NCBI GenBank assembly: GCA_002256395.1
Contig: NKJG01000006.1
Coordinates: forward strand, 62,001-126,000
DNA: 64,000 bases
Direction: 5' to 3'
Origin: Bacteroidetes bacterium B1(2017)
GTDB lineage: Bacteria > Bacteroidota > Bacteroidia > UKL13-3
In this document: in pieces, positions 17,729-26,830 of the stretch
How positions within the stretch are numbered: the stretch's first letter is position 1
Layout of the letters: each line of letters opens with the position of its first letter
The notes under the pieces: model-generated
What the model was told of the DNA's origin: nothing
The model's input: the letters and a program-made list of their open reading frames with translations, nothing else
Databases searched by the model: none
Made by a program: the position numbers and the translations under genes

Positions 17729-19864
17729 ATGGCAAACTTTGATACCGCCCATGTTAAGAATATTGTCTTGCTTGGGCACTCGGGCAGTGGTAAAACAACA
17801 CTTGCAGAATGTGCAGTTTACGAAGCTGGCTTAATTACTCGTAGAGGCACAGTGGAAGAAAAAAATACCATTGCCGATTACCACGAATTAGAACAAGAAA
17901 GAGGAAACTCTGTTTTCTCAAAATTATTACACACTACCTGGAAAGGGTACAAAATTAATATTATCGATACCCCTGGTTACGATGATTTTGCAGGAGAAGT
18001 TATTGCTGCTTTACGTGTTGCCGATACGGGCATTATGGTACTTAATGCCGCGCAAGGTGTTGAGGTAGGAACCGAGATAGTTTGGGAGTATACCGAAGAA
18101 TTTAAAACACCTATGATTTTAGCAGTAAATCAAATGGACCATGAAAAGGCCGATTTTGATAAAACGGTTGAGCAAGCTAAAAATAGATTTGGTTCGAGCG
18201 TTGTTGTGGTGCAATATCCTATGAATAGTGGACCGGGTTTTAATGCCATAGTAGATGTGTTAAACATGGTTCTTTATCAATTTGGACCAGAGGGTGGTAA
18301 GCCTGAAAAATTACCTATTCCTGCTTCAGAAATGGAAAAGGCCGAAGCCATGCACAAAGATTTAATTGAGGCCATTGCTGGAAACGATGAAGGCCTAATG
18401 GAGAAATACTTTGAGCAAGGTACCTTGGAAGAAGATGAAATGCGCGCAGGCTTAAAGAAATCATTAATCCACCACGATTTATTTCCTCTTTTCTGCGTAT
18501 CGTCTAAAAAAGATATGGGTATTGGAAGAATCTTAGGCTTTATAGATAATGTTTGCCCTAGTGCTGCCGAAATGCCTGAACAAGTTACCGAGAACGGCGA
18601 TTCTTTGCCATGTATAGGAAATGGTCCTGCTTGCATTTTTATTTTCAAAACTATTAATGAGCCGCACTTAGGTGAAATGAGTTTGTTTAAAGTTTATTCG
18701 GGCACAGTTAGTGTTGGAATGGAGCTTGTAAATGAAAATAATGGAACCAGTGAAAAGCTGAACCAATTGTTTTTATTAGAAGGTAAAAAACGCATTCCTG
18801 TTGATGAGTTGGCTGCTGGTGATATTGGTGCCACCATTAAATTGCGCAATACACATACCAATAATAGTTTGCATGTAAAAGGTAAAAATATTGCACTCAA
18901 ACCAATTGATTTTCCTGAACCACATCTTCAAATGGCCATTGAAAGTACTAAGAAAGGCGACGAAGAAAAATTGGCTCAGGCCATGCACCAATTGCATGAA
19001 GAAGACCCAAGTTTAAGTATTGAAGTTTCTGCCGAATTAAAGCAAACCTTATTAAACTGTAGAGGCGAAATGCACTTAGCAGTTATTAAATGGAAGCTTG
19101 AACATCTATATAAATTAGAAGTAAATTTTGTGATGCCTAAAATTGCGTATCGTGAAACCATACAAAAACAAGTAAGTTCAAATTATCGCCATAAAAAACA
19201 AAGTGGTGGCTCAGGTCAGTTTGGTGAAGTGCATATGTTGGTTGAACCCTTCTTTGAAGGTATGCCCGACCCAGAAGGTGTGAACGTGCGTGGAAGAGAT
19301 GAACATCCTCTACCTTGGGGTGGAAAATTAGTGTTCTTAAATTGCATTGTTGGGGGTGTTATTGATAATAGATTCTTGCCTTCTATTATGAAGGGTATTA
19401 TGGAAAAAATGCATGATGGTCCGCTTACTGGTAGTTACGTGCGCGATGTACGTGTTAGTGTATACGATGGCAAAATGCATGCAGTAGATTCGAATGATAT
19501 TTCGTTTAAAATTGCAGGTATGATGGCCTTTAAAGATGCCTTCCATAGAGCCGATCCTCAATTATTGGAGCCAATTTATGAGGTAGAAGTATTATGCGAT
19601 ACCGATTATACGGGTGCAGTTATGGGCGATTTACAAACGCGCAGAGGTATGATTGAAGGAATGGATACACATGGTCACTATCAAAAAATTATTGCCAAAG
19701 TACCGCTTTCAGAAATGCACGATTACCAGTCAACTTTAAAAAGCATGACACAAGGTAAGGCCAAATACAAAATGCATTTCGATTCGTACAATGCAGTTTC
19801 TTATGAAATACAAAAGAAACTTACAGAGGAACATCAAAAACATGCGAAAGACGATTTAGCCTAA
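17729..19864 (+). CDS. Elongation factor G paralogue (EF-G2-like)
   Basis: 711 residues with the five-domain EF-G fold: GTPase domain, domain II and C-terminal domains ('GRDEHPLPWGGKLVFLNCI', 'EPIYEVEVLCDTDYTGAVMGDL'). G1 is intact ('GHSGSGKT', Lys22). Other GTPase motifs depart from canonical EF-G: switch I reads RGNSV at 58-62 instead of RGITI, G3 is DTPGY at 80-84 so the catalytic His is Tyr, and G4 is NQMD instead of NKMD. These mark the EF-G2/EF-G-like branch rather than the main translocase. In Bacteroides an EF-G2 paralogue is reported to promote translocation without GTP hydrolysis. It stands alone, with a terminator after it and no ribosomal protein genes around. Confidence 0.88.
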   Translation: MANFDTAHVKNIVLLGHSGSGKTTLAECAVYEAGLITRRGTVEEKNTIADYHELEQERGNSVFSKLLHTTWKGYKINIIDTPGYDDFAGEVIAALRVADTGIMVLNAAQGVEVGTEIVWEYTEEFKTPMILAVNQMDHEKADFDKTVEQAKNRFGSSVVVVQYPMNSGPGFNAIVDVLNMVLYQFGPEGGKPEKLPIPASEMEKAEAMHKDLIEAIAGNDEGLMEKYFEQGTLEEDEMRAGLKKSLIHHDLFPLFCVSSKKDMGIGRILGFIDNVCPSAAEMPEQVTENGDSLPCIGNGPACIFIFKTINEPHLGEMSLFKVYSGTVSVGMELVNENNGTSEKLNQLFLLEGKKRIPVDELAAGDIGATIKLRNTHTNNSLHVKGKNIALKPIDFPEPHLQMAIESTKKGDEEKLAQAMHQLHEEDPSLSIEVSAELKQTLLNCRGEMHLAVIKWKLEHLYKLEVNFVMPKIAYRETIQKQVSSNYRHKKQSGGSGQFGEVHMLVEPFFEGMPDPEGVNVRGRDEHPLPWGGKLVFLNCIVGGVIDNRFLPSIMKGIMEKMHDGPLTGSYVRDVRVSVYDGKMHAVDSNDISFKIAGMMAFKDAFHRADPQLLEPIYEVEVLCDTDYTGAVMGDLQTRRGMIEGMDTHGHYQKIIAKVPLSEMHDYQSTLKSMTQGKAKYKMHFDSYNAVSYEIQKKLTEEHQKHAKDDLA

Positions 19865-19880
19865 TTATTAAAAAACCTCT

Positions 19881-19923
19881 AGTTGGGATTGAGCAAGGAT
19901 TTGGCTTAATCCCAACTTTTTTT
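19881..19923 (+). terminator. Rho-independent terminator after EF-G2
   Basis: Ten-bp perfect stem (agttgggatt at 19881-19890, aatcccaact at 19908-19917) followed by a run of seven T, 17 bases after the EF-G2 stop. Confidence 0.75.
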
Positions 19924-19982
19924 CTTGGTATGAATGTCTATATTTTGATAAAAAATAAAGTATTTACCTGCTATTTTTGAGG

Positions 19983-22937
19983 ATGAAGCAAACCTTCCTC
20001 CTTTTACTTTTTTGTATTTCTTTTTCCATTCATTCAGTTGGGCAAAATGGCCTCGATAAAAGCTTTGGCACAAACGGTAAAAAGAGCATTGCCTTAACAG
20101 CCGTATCTTCTAACTATGTGCAAAACATATTTCAAGCCTTGCCAGATTCTTTAAATAGAATTACGCTGGTAGCAAAGGAGTTTTTTGATGGAGGTTCTAA
20201 GATCATTGTCTCGCGACGATTAGAAAATGGAGCACTCGATACTACCTTTGGGAATAAAGGAACATTTTCTATTCCAATAAGCGATAGCAATGTGTTTTAT
20301 TATGATTTGGCAAGCATAGACCCACAAGGAAGAATTGTGTTTGCTGGCTTAAACAATACTCTTTTTTACGATGTAGTGGTGAGCAGATATTGGCCTACGG
20401 GTGCAATAGATACAAGCTTTTTTAATAAGGGATATCACCTCTATGCCTGGAGTATTTGGGGCGATTATATCAATTCATTGGCGGTTCAAAAGGATGGAAA
20501 AATACTTGTAAGTGGAACTGTAAATGCTGGTTATAATTCTGATTTTGCCTTGATGCGTCTATTACCTAATGGAAAGTTGGATAGCACATTTAATGATACT
20601 GGCGTTCAGTTTTTAGATATCGTAGCTCAAGATCAAAACCCTATTTTAACAACTTTGCCTAATGGAAAATATTTGTTAAGCGGTGCCTATCTAAGTATGG
20701 ATTCGGCTGGCTTAGCCATAGCTCAATTAAATTCAAATGGAACTATAGATAGTACGTTTGGAAAAAAGGGTTCTGTTACGTGGACCTATGGAAGAGGCGA
20801 TCATTATTTTATTGATATGCAGGTTTTGCCAAATGGAAAGTATTTGGGAATACTTAAAAAACCTGGTGAAGGCTCCATTTTAAGAGTGGCTCGTTTCCAT
20901 CCAACAGGTTTGCTAGATAGTACTTTTGGAACCAATGGATATAATTTGCATACTATGGATCCAACTCAAATTATACCAGATAGTTTGTCGGGATATTATA
21001 CCTGCGTTAACCGCAAAATTTTTAGGTTCACTAATAATGGTAGTCTCGATAGTTCTTTTGGCAATAATCAATTGAGTACACCTAATTACGATTTTTCTGA
21101 ACATACTAGTGGAGGCTTTTTTAATTTTTTTGTTCAACTTCCGAATAAAACATTTAGAGCATTTGGAGGAAAGGCTCTTGGCACACAAGAGGGGCATAAT
21201 GGAATTGCACTAATTACTGCCTTTACAAAAGCGGGTGCCTATCAGTATAGTTTTGCCGATTCTAGTATTCTTATTTTAGAAGGAAAAAAAATACAGGTTC
21301 TTTTACCCTTAAAAATCCTTTCAAGCAAATCTATGGCATCGGGCGAATTGCTTGTTGCTGGCTTAACTACCTTAACATATAAAGATAATTTAGTAGTTTT
21401 TAAAGTAGATGTAAATGGAAACCAAGTAATGAATTTTGGCGATGCGGGAATGTTTAAATTGCCACTTAGCACACTAAATAATTTTAAGTGCGATATTCTT
21501 GAATTACCTACTAAAGAAATTTGTATTGCCTATAATAAATATGAATCGGGTACAGATACTAGCTGGGTGATAAAATTGGATTCAATGGGTAATCGAGATT
21601 TTGCTTTTGGTGATAGGTATACCAGGGCTTATAATCCCATTAATGGAGTATTCTTAAATTTTCATAACAATACTATTTTGATAAGTGGAACAGGATATTA
21701 CCACCTTAATTATGATGGTACCTACGATCAAATATATTTGGGTTATGGAACCTTTACTCCTAAAATGGTGATGGTAGATCACAGAAACAGAATCTTTTTA
21801 GGATTTGATTCCACCCTCATGTGCTCCGATTCTATGGGTGCTATGGAGGATAAGTTTGCAGATCATGGAATGTTTAGCTACCAACACACCTATATCTGTA
21901 ATGGAAAATCGTATTCATCTTATTTGAAAATTAATTCTATGATAGATGACCCCGTGAATAATTACTATCTAATGGGTGGCTCAATTAAAAGAACTTGTCC
22001 GAGTAATTATACCGAAGATATTTGGATAAAGGTTACGTATGATGGCACTGTAATTGGTTCAAAACCACTCTTTACTTTAAGTAATTTTAGTGGCAAAACG
22101 CAGCAAGCTAAACTTTTAAAAAACGCTTATTTACTAAATGATTATTGGACACCACTAGCACAAAGTCCGCCGTTGGAAAAAGGTGTAGTGTATAAAATTA
22201 ACCACCAAGGTAGCATTGATACTAGCTTTGGAAATGCAGGTAAATTATTGGCACAAGATGCTATGTATAAAATTACAGATTCTAGCTCTTACCTTAGTTA
22301 TAGTAAGCTTGAACCTATAGATAATTCAAGGGTTTGGTGGATTCAAGGATATAATGACTCTGTTTATTTAAATAGAATGGTGGTCCAAGATATTTCTCCC
22401 ACACTCGAATTTGTTTCTGATTCACTTACAATCCACAAGCCATATTCTGTTAAATTAACACCCTCTTTCAATTACCCTGTTAAAAGTTATTATTGGAAAA
22501 TTTCTTCTAGTAATGGTGGTCAGTCTAGTTTTAGTTTTGGCACCGATTCAAGCGTTGAAAGTCCCTTTGTTTTGCTTCAAAAACCAGGACCCTACACAGT
22601 TGAGTTAAAGGTAAATTATTTAGATACATTTATTACGCTCACTAAAAATGCCTATATCAATTTTGTGAAGCCAAATGGATTAGCAAATTTGAAATCGCTT
22701 GATAAGTTTACTCTTTATCCTAATCCAATACAAAACGAAATTCGCATTGAAACCGAGTTAAACGGATGTTATGAGTTTAACCTTTATTCCATACAAGGCG
22801 ATTGTTTTTATCAGGCTAATTTTTGCAATAGGGATACCCATATTCCTTTCGCCAATTTGCCTGTAGGAATTTATTTTTATGTGATAAAAACAAGTACTCA
22901 AGAAGTAATAAAAGGTAAATTAATTAAAGCAGAATAA
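19983..22937 (+). CDS. Secreted delta-60 repeat protein with T9SS sorting tail
   Basis: About 984 residues. Signal peptide MKQTFLLLLFCISFSIHSVGQ is followed by many degenerate repeats with the core 'G.LD.SFG..G', the delta-60 (TIGR02608-type) repeat thought to form beta-propeller-like structures. The last 80 residues ('FTLYPNPIQNEIRIET' ... 'LPVGIYFYVIKT') match the type A C-terminal sorting domain of the type IX secretion system, so the product is expected at the cell surface or outside. A PKD-like segment precedes the tail. I chose ATG at 19983; a TTG two codons earlier is possible. It converges on truA. Confidence 0.85.
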   Translation: MKQTFLLLLFCISFSIHSVGQNGLDKSFGTNGKKSIALTAVSSNYVQNIFQALPDSLNRITLVAKEFFDGGSKIIVSRRLENGALDTTFGNKGTFSIPISDSNVFYYDLASIDPQGRIVFAGLNNTLFYDVVVSRYWPTGAIDTSFFNKGYHLYAWSIWGDYINSLAVQKDGKILVSGTVNAGYNSDFALMRLLPNGKLDSTFNDTGVQFLDIVAQDQNPILTTLPNGKYLLSGAYLSMDSAGLAIAQLNSNGTIDSTFGKKGSVTWTYGRGDHYFIDMQVLPNGKYLGILKKPGEGSILRVARFHPTGLLDSTFGTNGYNLHTMDPTQIIPDSLSGYYTCVNRKIFRFTNNGSLDSSFGNNQLSTPNYDFSEHTSGGFFNFFVQLPNKTFRAFGGKALGTQEGHNGIALITAFTKAGAYQYSFADSSILILEGKKIQVLLPLKILSSKSMASGELLVAGLTTLTYKDNLVVFKVDVNGNQVMNFGDAGMFKLPLSTLNNFKCDILELPTKEICIAYNKYESGTDTSWVIKLDSMGNRDFAFGDRYTRAYNPINGVFLNFHNNTILISGTGYYHLNYDGTYDQIYLGYGTFTPKMVMVDHRNRIFLGFDSTLMCSDSMGAMEDKFADHGMFSYQHTYICNGKSYSSYLKINSMIDDPVNNYYLMGGSIKRTCPSNYTEDIWIKVTYDGTVIGSKPLFTLSNFSGKTQQAKLLKNAYLLNDYWTPLAQSPPLEKGVVYKINHQGSIDTSFGNAGKLLAQDAMYKITDSSSYLSYSKLEPIDNSRVWWIQGYNDSVYLNRMVVQDISPTLEFVSDSLTIHKPYSVKLTPSFNYPVKSYYWKISSSNGGQSSFSFGTDSSVESPFVLLQKPGPYTVELKVNYLDTFITLTKNAYINFVKPNGLANLKSLDKFTLYPNPIQNEIRIETELNGCYEFNLYSIQGDCFYQANFCNRDTHIPFANLPVGIYFYVIKTSTQEVIKGKLIKAE

Positions 22938-22941
22938 ATTG

Positions 22942-23694
22942 TTAAGGCTTTAAAATGAATTTCGAATCGTAGCTTATTTTTGATAAATATAAACCATGAG
23001 CAGGCATGCTTTGGCCAGCTTCACTGCGGTTTTTACTCAGTAAAATGGCCTCCACTTGGGCCATGCTTAATTTTCCTTTTCCAACTTCTAAAAGTGTACC
23101 TACTATGGCCCTAACCATATTTCGCAAAAACCGATCCGCGCGAATGGTAAATAGAAGTTTATTATTGGGCATTACTTGCCAATGTGCATAGGATATTTTG
23201 CAATTAAAAGTTTTAACATCGGTATGCACCTTACTAAAACATTCAAAATCTGTGTGGCTCATTATAAGGGCTGCCGCCTTGTTCATGGCCTCCATGTTTA
23301 AAGGTCTAGGATATAAATAACTTAGTTCATGTAAAAATGGGTCGGGCAGTGTGCTAATCCAATATTCATACTCTCTAAGTTTTGCATCAAAGCGTGCATG
23401 TAGGCTTGGTTCAACCAAAAACACCTCATAAATTACTATGTCTTTAGAAAGCATAGCATTCAACTTAAAACAAACTACAGGCCCTTCTATTTCTTGATTG
23501 GTATCAAAATGCGCAAAATATTCTTTGGCATGCACGCCTGTATCGGTTCGGCCACAACCTACTATTTCAATTTCTTGCCTCAGTAAAGTGCTAAGTTTTG
23601 TTTCTATCTCGGCCTGAACGCTAGGCGCATTGGGCTGTTTTTGCCAACCACAATAATTCTTTCCATTATACCCCAAGCGAATAAAATAGCGCAT
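22942..23694 (-). CDS. truA: tRNA pseudouridine synthase A
   Basis: Converts U38-40 of the tRNA anticodon stem to pseudouridine. Catalytic Asp51 lies in 'GCGRTDTGVHA', preceded by 'LGYNGKNYCGWQKQP' and followed by 'RFDAKLREYEYWI' and 'ADRFLRNMVRAIVGTLL', all canonical. 250 residues, normal length. I chose ATG at 23694; the TTG at 23700 adds only two residues. A strong terminator of the upstream gene lies just before the start, so truA needs its own promoter. Confidence 0.95.
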   Translation of the reverse strand: MRYFIRLGYNGKNYCGWQKQPNAPSVQAEIETKLSTLLRQEIEIVGCGRTDTGVHAKEYFAHFDTNQEIEGPVVCFKLNAMLSKDIVIYEVFLVEPSLHARFDAKLREYEYWISTLPDPFLHELSYLYPRPLNMEAMNKAAALIMSHTDFECFSKVHTDVKTFNCKISYAHWQVMPNNKLLFTIRADRFLRNMVRAIVGTLLEVGKGKLSMAQVEAILLSKNRSEAGQSMPAHGLYLSKISYDSKFILKP

Positions 23695-23700
23695 GGGCAA

Positions 23701-23741
23701 ATATAAGAAAAACGCGTGAAGTCATTCGTACTTCACGCGTT
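23701..23741 (-). terminator. Strong terminator of the 188-residue protein gene
   Basis: Twelve-bp perfect inverted repeat (23711-23722 with 23730-23741) and a seven-base loop. Read on the minus strand it is followed by tttcttatat, so it should end transcription from the gene at 23771-24337 right before truA. The plus-strand side is also T-rich (tcttgttgttct). Confidence 0.7.
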
Positions 23742-23770
23742 CTTGTTGTTCTATTGCGTAATTTGGGTAT

Positions 23771-24337
23771 TTAGCAACCGCCTTTTTTACGTACACGTTT
23801 ATAAAGGAGTTTGCCATCTCGTTCTAAATAGTCGGCCGAAACTATTGGATAGGAATACTTGGGTGCGTAGGATTGGAATTGGCTTCTTATTTTTATTTTG
23901 TCGTTAACTTTTAGAGTATATAATTGTTCTAATCCAGTGTTAACATTCAGGCTATCCTTGCCTAGGTTGGCAGGCTCAAAAGTAAGAATATACTCTTCCC
24001 CATTAATTCTCACCATTATTCCATAGCCTAATCTTGAACCTGCTGGTAGAGTAAGCGAGCTTACAATAGCCTCCATAATGGCAAAATCCTGTATCGACTT
24101 CCTTATTTTAGCCATACTTGCATGCACTTTTATACCTGCAGGAGAGGCTTCCCATTTTCTAAACTTTATGGTCTCAGGGTTAGTCTCCCATTTCGCCAAT
24201 TCGGCTTTCTTTTCAGCCTCCGAAAGAGCCTTTTGAATTGGCTTATCTGAAGGTTCATTCTTGCTCTCACGATTTGCAAAAACAAGTCCACCTACCACAA
24301 CTAGTGATAAGATCAGCGCATAAATTATTTTTTTCAA
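23771..24337 (-). CDS. Unknown exported/membrane-anchored protein
   Basis: 188 residues beginning MKKIIYALILSLVVVGGLVFA from a TTG start, a signal peptide or N-terminal anchor. A charged helical stretch (about 30-80, 'SEAEKKAELAKWETNPETIKF') follows, then a compact part with beta character ('GYGIMVRINGEEYILTFE', 'LYTLKVNDKIKIRSQFQSY') and a basic C-terminus ending in Cys. I recognise no family. A 12-bp terminator follows it. It may share an operon with the upstream Cys-rich gene, although 137 bases separate them. Confidence 0.65.
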   Translation of the reverse strand: MKKIIYALILSLVVVGGLVFANRESKNEPSDKPIQKALSEAEKKAELAKWETNPETIKFRKWEASPAGIKVHASMAKIRKSIQDFAIMEAIVSSLTLPAGSRLGYGIMVRINGEEYILTFEPANLGKDSLNVNTGLEQLYTLKVNDKIKIRSQFQSYAPKYSYPIVSADYLERDGKLLYKRVRKKGGC

Positions 24338-24474
24338 ATTTGATATGTTAATTTAAATTGCGGTTTACTCTTCTGTTAAAGATTATTTAGCAAAATACTT
24401 TAATTTTCTTCCTCTCCCAACCCATCTCCCCAATCCCATCGCTTTTCATCTCGCTTCACGCCTTCACGTTTTTT

Positions 24475-24744
24475 TTAATTCGCGGGCTTCACTTCAGGCT
24501 TCACTTCTGTTTTAGCGCCTTTATGATCGCATTTTTTTTCGCAAGAAGCTTTGTCGTGTTTGCAGGTTTTATCATCATGCTTGCACTCTTTGTTACTGCC
24601 ATCTTTTTTGCAAGTACCTTCTTTACTACATTCCTGCTTATCGCATTTCTTTTCGCATTTTTTGCCGCATTTGTCGCCATCGCAGGCCATTGCAGTAAAA
24701 CCTAAAAATAAAATTGTTGCTGTGCTTAAAATTAACTTTTTCAT
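24475..24744 (-). CDS. Small Cys/Lys/His-rich exported protein
   Basis: 89 residues: signal peptide MKKLILSTATILFLGFTAMA, then a low-complexity mature part with ten Cys, several His and many Lys ('CGKKCEKKCDKQECSKEG', 'ECKHDDKTCKHDKASCEKKC') and a short Pro/Lys/Glu tail. The spacing of Cys and His suggests a periplasmic metal-binding or redox-buffering peptide; no family is certain. It is divergent from a two-component system, which could be its regulator. Opposite-strand ORFs over this interval are by-products of the repetitive codons. Confidence 0.68.
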   Translation of the reverse strand: MKKLILSTATILFLGFTAMACDGDKCGKKCEKKCDKQECSKEGTCKKDGSNKECKHDDKTCKHDKASCEKKCDHKGAKTEVKPEVKPAN

Positions 24745-24881
24745 ACTTGTTTTTGTTAGTTATTGTGATACAAATGTAGAAAGATAGCTTGGGCTATTTT
24801 GTTAGTAAGTAGTTATTAGCTTGTTAACGACTTGTTATTGGTTTTCGAAAAGAGCTTTATTTGCCTAGTTTTGAAGTGGAA

Positions 24882-26141
24882 ATGAAATTAAACAAAACAT
24901 TCATAGTACTGTCGTCTGTTGCCCTAGTATTGGTTTTGGCCATACAGGTTAATTGGTTGTTAAAAACAGCCCAAATTAAAGAGCAGTTATTTAATGAAAA
25001 GGCAAATATGGTTTTGTCTAGAACGGCAGAGGCTTTGGGAAGCGACAAAGAAACCTGTTTAAAAATGGGTAGGTGTTGTGTACTAGAAAACCTTTCTGAT
25101 TGTAAGCTAAACCTTGATAAGCAAGAAGTAAATAAAATAGATTCTCTACTTAAAAAATTTATGGGTTTCTATAATTTCCAGCTCAGTTATTCTTTTGAGG
25201 TTATACAGCCTGGGCCTTTTGGAGTGCCAGCAAAGGTTAGCATGAGCAATAATGTATTTGTTCAAAAGTTGGAAGAGGTAGCGATAAAAAATGGAATAGT
25301 TCTAAAGTTAATTTTCCCTGAAAAAAAACAATTTATCTATGCCGAAATGGGCCCCATGTTTATTGGATCTGTCCTCCTAGTTTTTGTTTTGATGATTTTA
25401 TTTTGGCAAACAATTCGTACCTATTTTAAGGAGCAAGAGTTGGCGCAACACCTCAGCGATTTCCTAAATAATATGGCCCATGAGTTTAAAACACCTCTCA
25501 CCAATATCGCTCTTTCTGCCAAGCTTATGCGCAAGGATGGAAATATTGGCAACGAAGAAAAACAAAAGCATTACACCGACATTATTCTTCAAGAAAACGA
25601 AAAGTTAAAATTGCAGGTAGAACAAGTATTAGGAATGACAGCCCTTGAGCGTGGTGAAATTCCATTGCACAAACAAAAACTCAATATGCATCAATTGGTT
25701 CAGGAGGCTGTAAAATGTATGAACTTACAAATAGATGCAAGAGAAGGGTCATTATTGCTGAACCTAGGCGCACAAGAGTTTGAGGTATTTGGTGATAAAA
25801 CACATCTCTCTAATTCTATTTGTAACGTAATTGATAATGCCATAAAATACTCAAAAGATAAACTGCAAGTAACTATTGAAACAAGTAACTCTTCTTCGAG
25901 TTTTTGTTTGGTGATAAGTGATGCTGGGATTGGCATTGATAAAGATTTTCAAAAGAAAGTTTTCGATAAGTTCTTTCGTGTTCCTACCGGCAATGTTCAC
26001 GATGTTAAAGGATTTGGTCTTGGCTTGGCGTATGTCAAAAAAATTATTGAGCTTCATGGAGGAACTATTTCTATAGAAAGTGAACTTGGTGTTGGAACGC
26101 GTTTTACTCTTAATTTACCTTTAAGCAATGACAGTAAGTAA
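24882..26141 (+). CDS. Membrane sensor histidine kinase
   Basis: 419 residues from the ATG at 24882 (a TTG at 24861 is less likely). TM1 about 7-26, a periplasmic sensor of about 140 residues, TM2 about 155-177 ('FIGSVLLVFVLMILFW'), then HisKA with 'FLNNMAHEFKTPLTNIAL' (phospho-acceptor His) and HATPase_c with N-box 'NVIDNAIKYS', 'DAGIGID' and 'GFGLGLAYVKKI'. The sensor has a Cys cluster, C59, C65, C66 and C74, directly after the first helix, unusual for this class. Overlaps the response regulator by 14 bases. Confidence 0.93.
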   Translation: MKLNKTFIVLSSVALVLVLAIQVNWLLKTAQIKEQLFNEKANMVLSRTAEALGSDKETCLKMGRCCVLENLSDCKLNLDKQEVNKIDSLLKKFMGFYNFQLSYSFEVIQPGPFGVPAKVSMSNNVFVQKLEEVAIKNGIVLKLIFPEKKQFIYAEMGPMFIGSVLLVFVLMILFWQTIRTYFKEQELAQHLSDFLNNMAHEFKTPLTNIALSAKLMRKDGNIGNEEKQKHYTDIILQENEKLKLQVEQVLGMTALERGEIPLHKQKLNMHQLVQEAVKCMNLQIDAREGSLLLNLGAQEFEVFGDKTHLSNSICNVIDNAIKYSKDKLQVTIETSNSSSSFCLVISDAGIGIDKDFQKKVFDKFFRVPTGNVHDVKGFGLGLAYVKKIIELHGGTISIESELGVGTRFTLNLPLSNDSK

Positions 26142-26829
26142 GCGTAAAATTTTATTGGCAGAAGATGATCTTAATTTAGGCGTTCTCCTGCTTGATTATT
26201 TGGAGGCCGAGGGATATGAGGTTAAGTTATGCAAAGACGGAGAATTGGCCTTAAAAGCCTTTGAAAACAGTGTATTTGATTTGTGTCTACTAGATGTAAT
26301 GATGCCCAAATTGGATGGATTTGAATTAGCAAAAATTATTAGACTTAAAAACAAAGACATTCCTTTTATTTTTATTACAGCTAAATCTCAAAAGGAAGAT
26401 AAACTAAAAGGCTATGAGTTGGGGGCCGATGATTATATTAGTAAGCCCTTTGATGAAGAAGAATTGCTTTGGAAAATTAAAGCGATTGAGCGCCGATTAC
26501 CAATTAAGGAAACTATAGGTAGCAGCAGCGATCCAATAGCCTTAGGAAACTATATTTTTGATCATGCAAATCAATCTTTGCGCATACATGCACAAACCAA
26601 ACGTATCACAGAGAAAGAAGCAGATGTATTATTGTATTTATACAAGCGCAAAAATTCTATTGTAAAACGCGAAGATATTTTGAAAGATTTGTGGGGCGAG
26701 AACGATTATTTTTTAGGAAGAAGTTTAGATGTGTTTATTACAAAAATTAGAAAGTATCTTAAAGAAGATCCAAGCATTCGCATTGAAAATGTGTTTGGTG
26801 TAGGCTTTAGTTTAAGTATAGATTTATAG
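26128..26829 (+). CDS. OmpR/PhoB-family response regulator
   Basis: 233 residues: receiver domain with Asp56 as phospho-acceptor ('CLLDVMMPKLDGFEL'), acidic pair 'LAEDD', Lys in 'YISKPFDEEEL', then a winged-helix DNA-binding domain ('LRIHAQTKRITEKEADVLLY', 'VFITKIRKYLKEDPSIRIENV'). Translationally coupled to the upstream kinase by a 14-base overlap, so it is the cognate partner. Likely targets include the divergent Cys-rich gene and the peptidase-like gene that follows after one base. Confidence 0.94.
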   Translation: MTVSKRKILLAEDDLNLGVLLLDYLEAEGYEVKLCKDGELALKAFENSVFDLCLLDVMMPKLDGFELAKIIRLKNKDIPFIFITAKSQKEDKLKGYELGADDYISKPFDEEELLWKIKAIERRLPIKETIGSSSDPIALGNYIFDHANQSLRIHAQTKRITEKEADVLLYLYKRKNSIVKREDILKDLWGENDYFLGRSLDVFITKIRKYLKEDPSIRIENVFGVGFSLSIDL

Positions 26830-26830
26830 C

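Noticed and set aside
24523-24787. Plus-strand ORFs opposite the Cys-rich gene
   Set aside because: Reverse reading of repetitive Lys/Cys codons; the minus-strand frame has a signal peptide and sensible composition.
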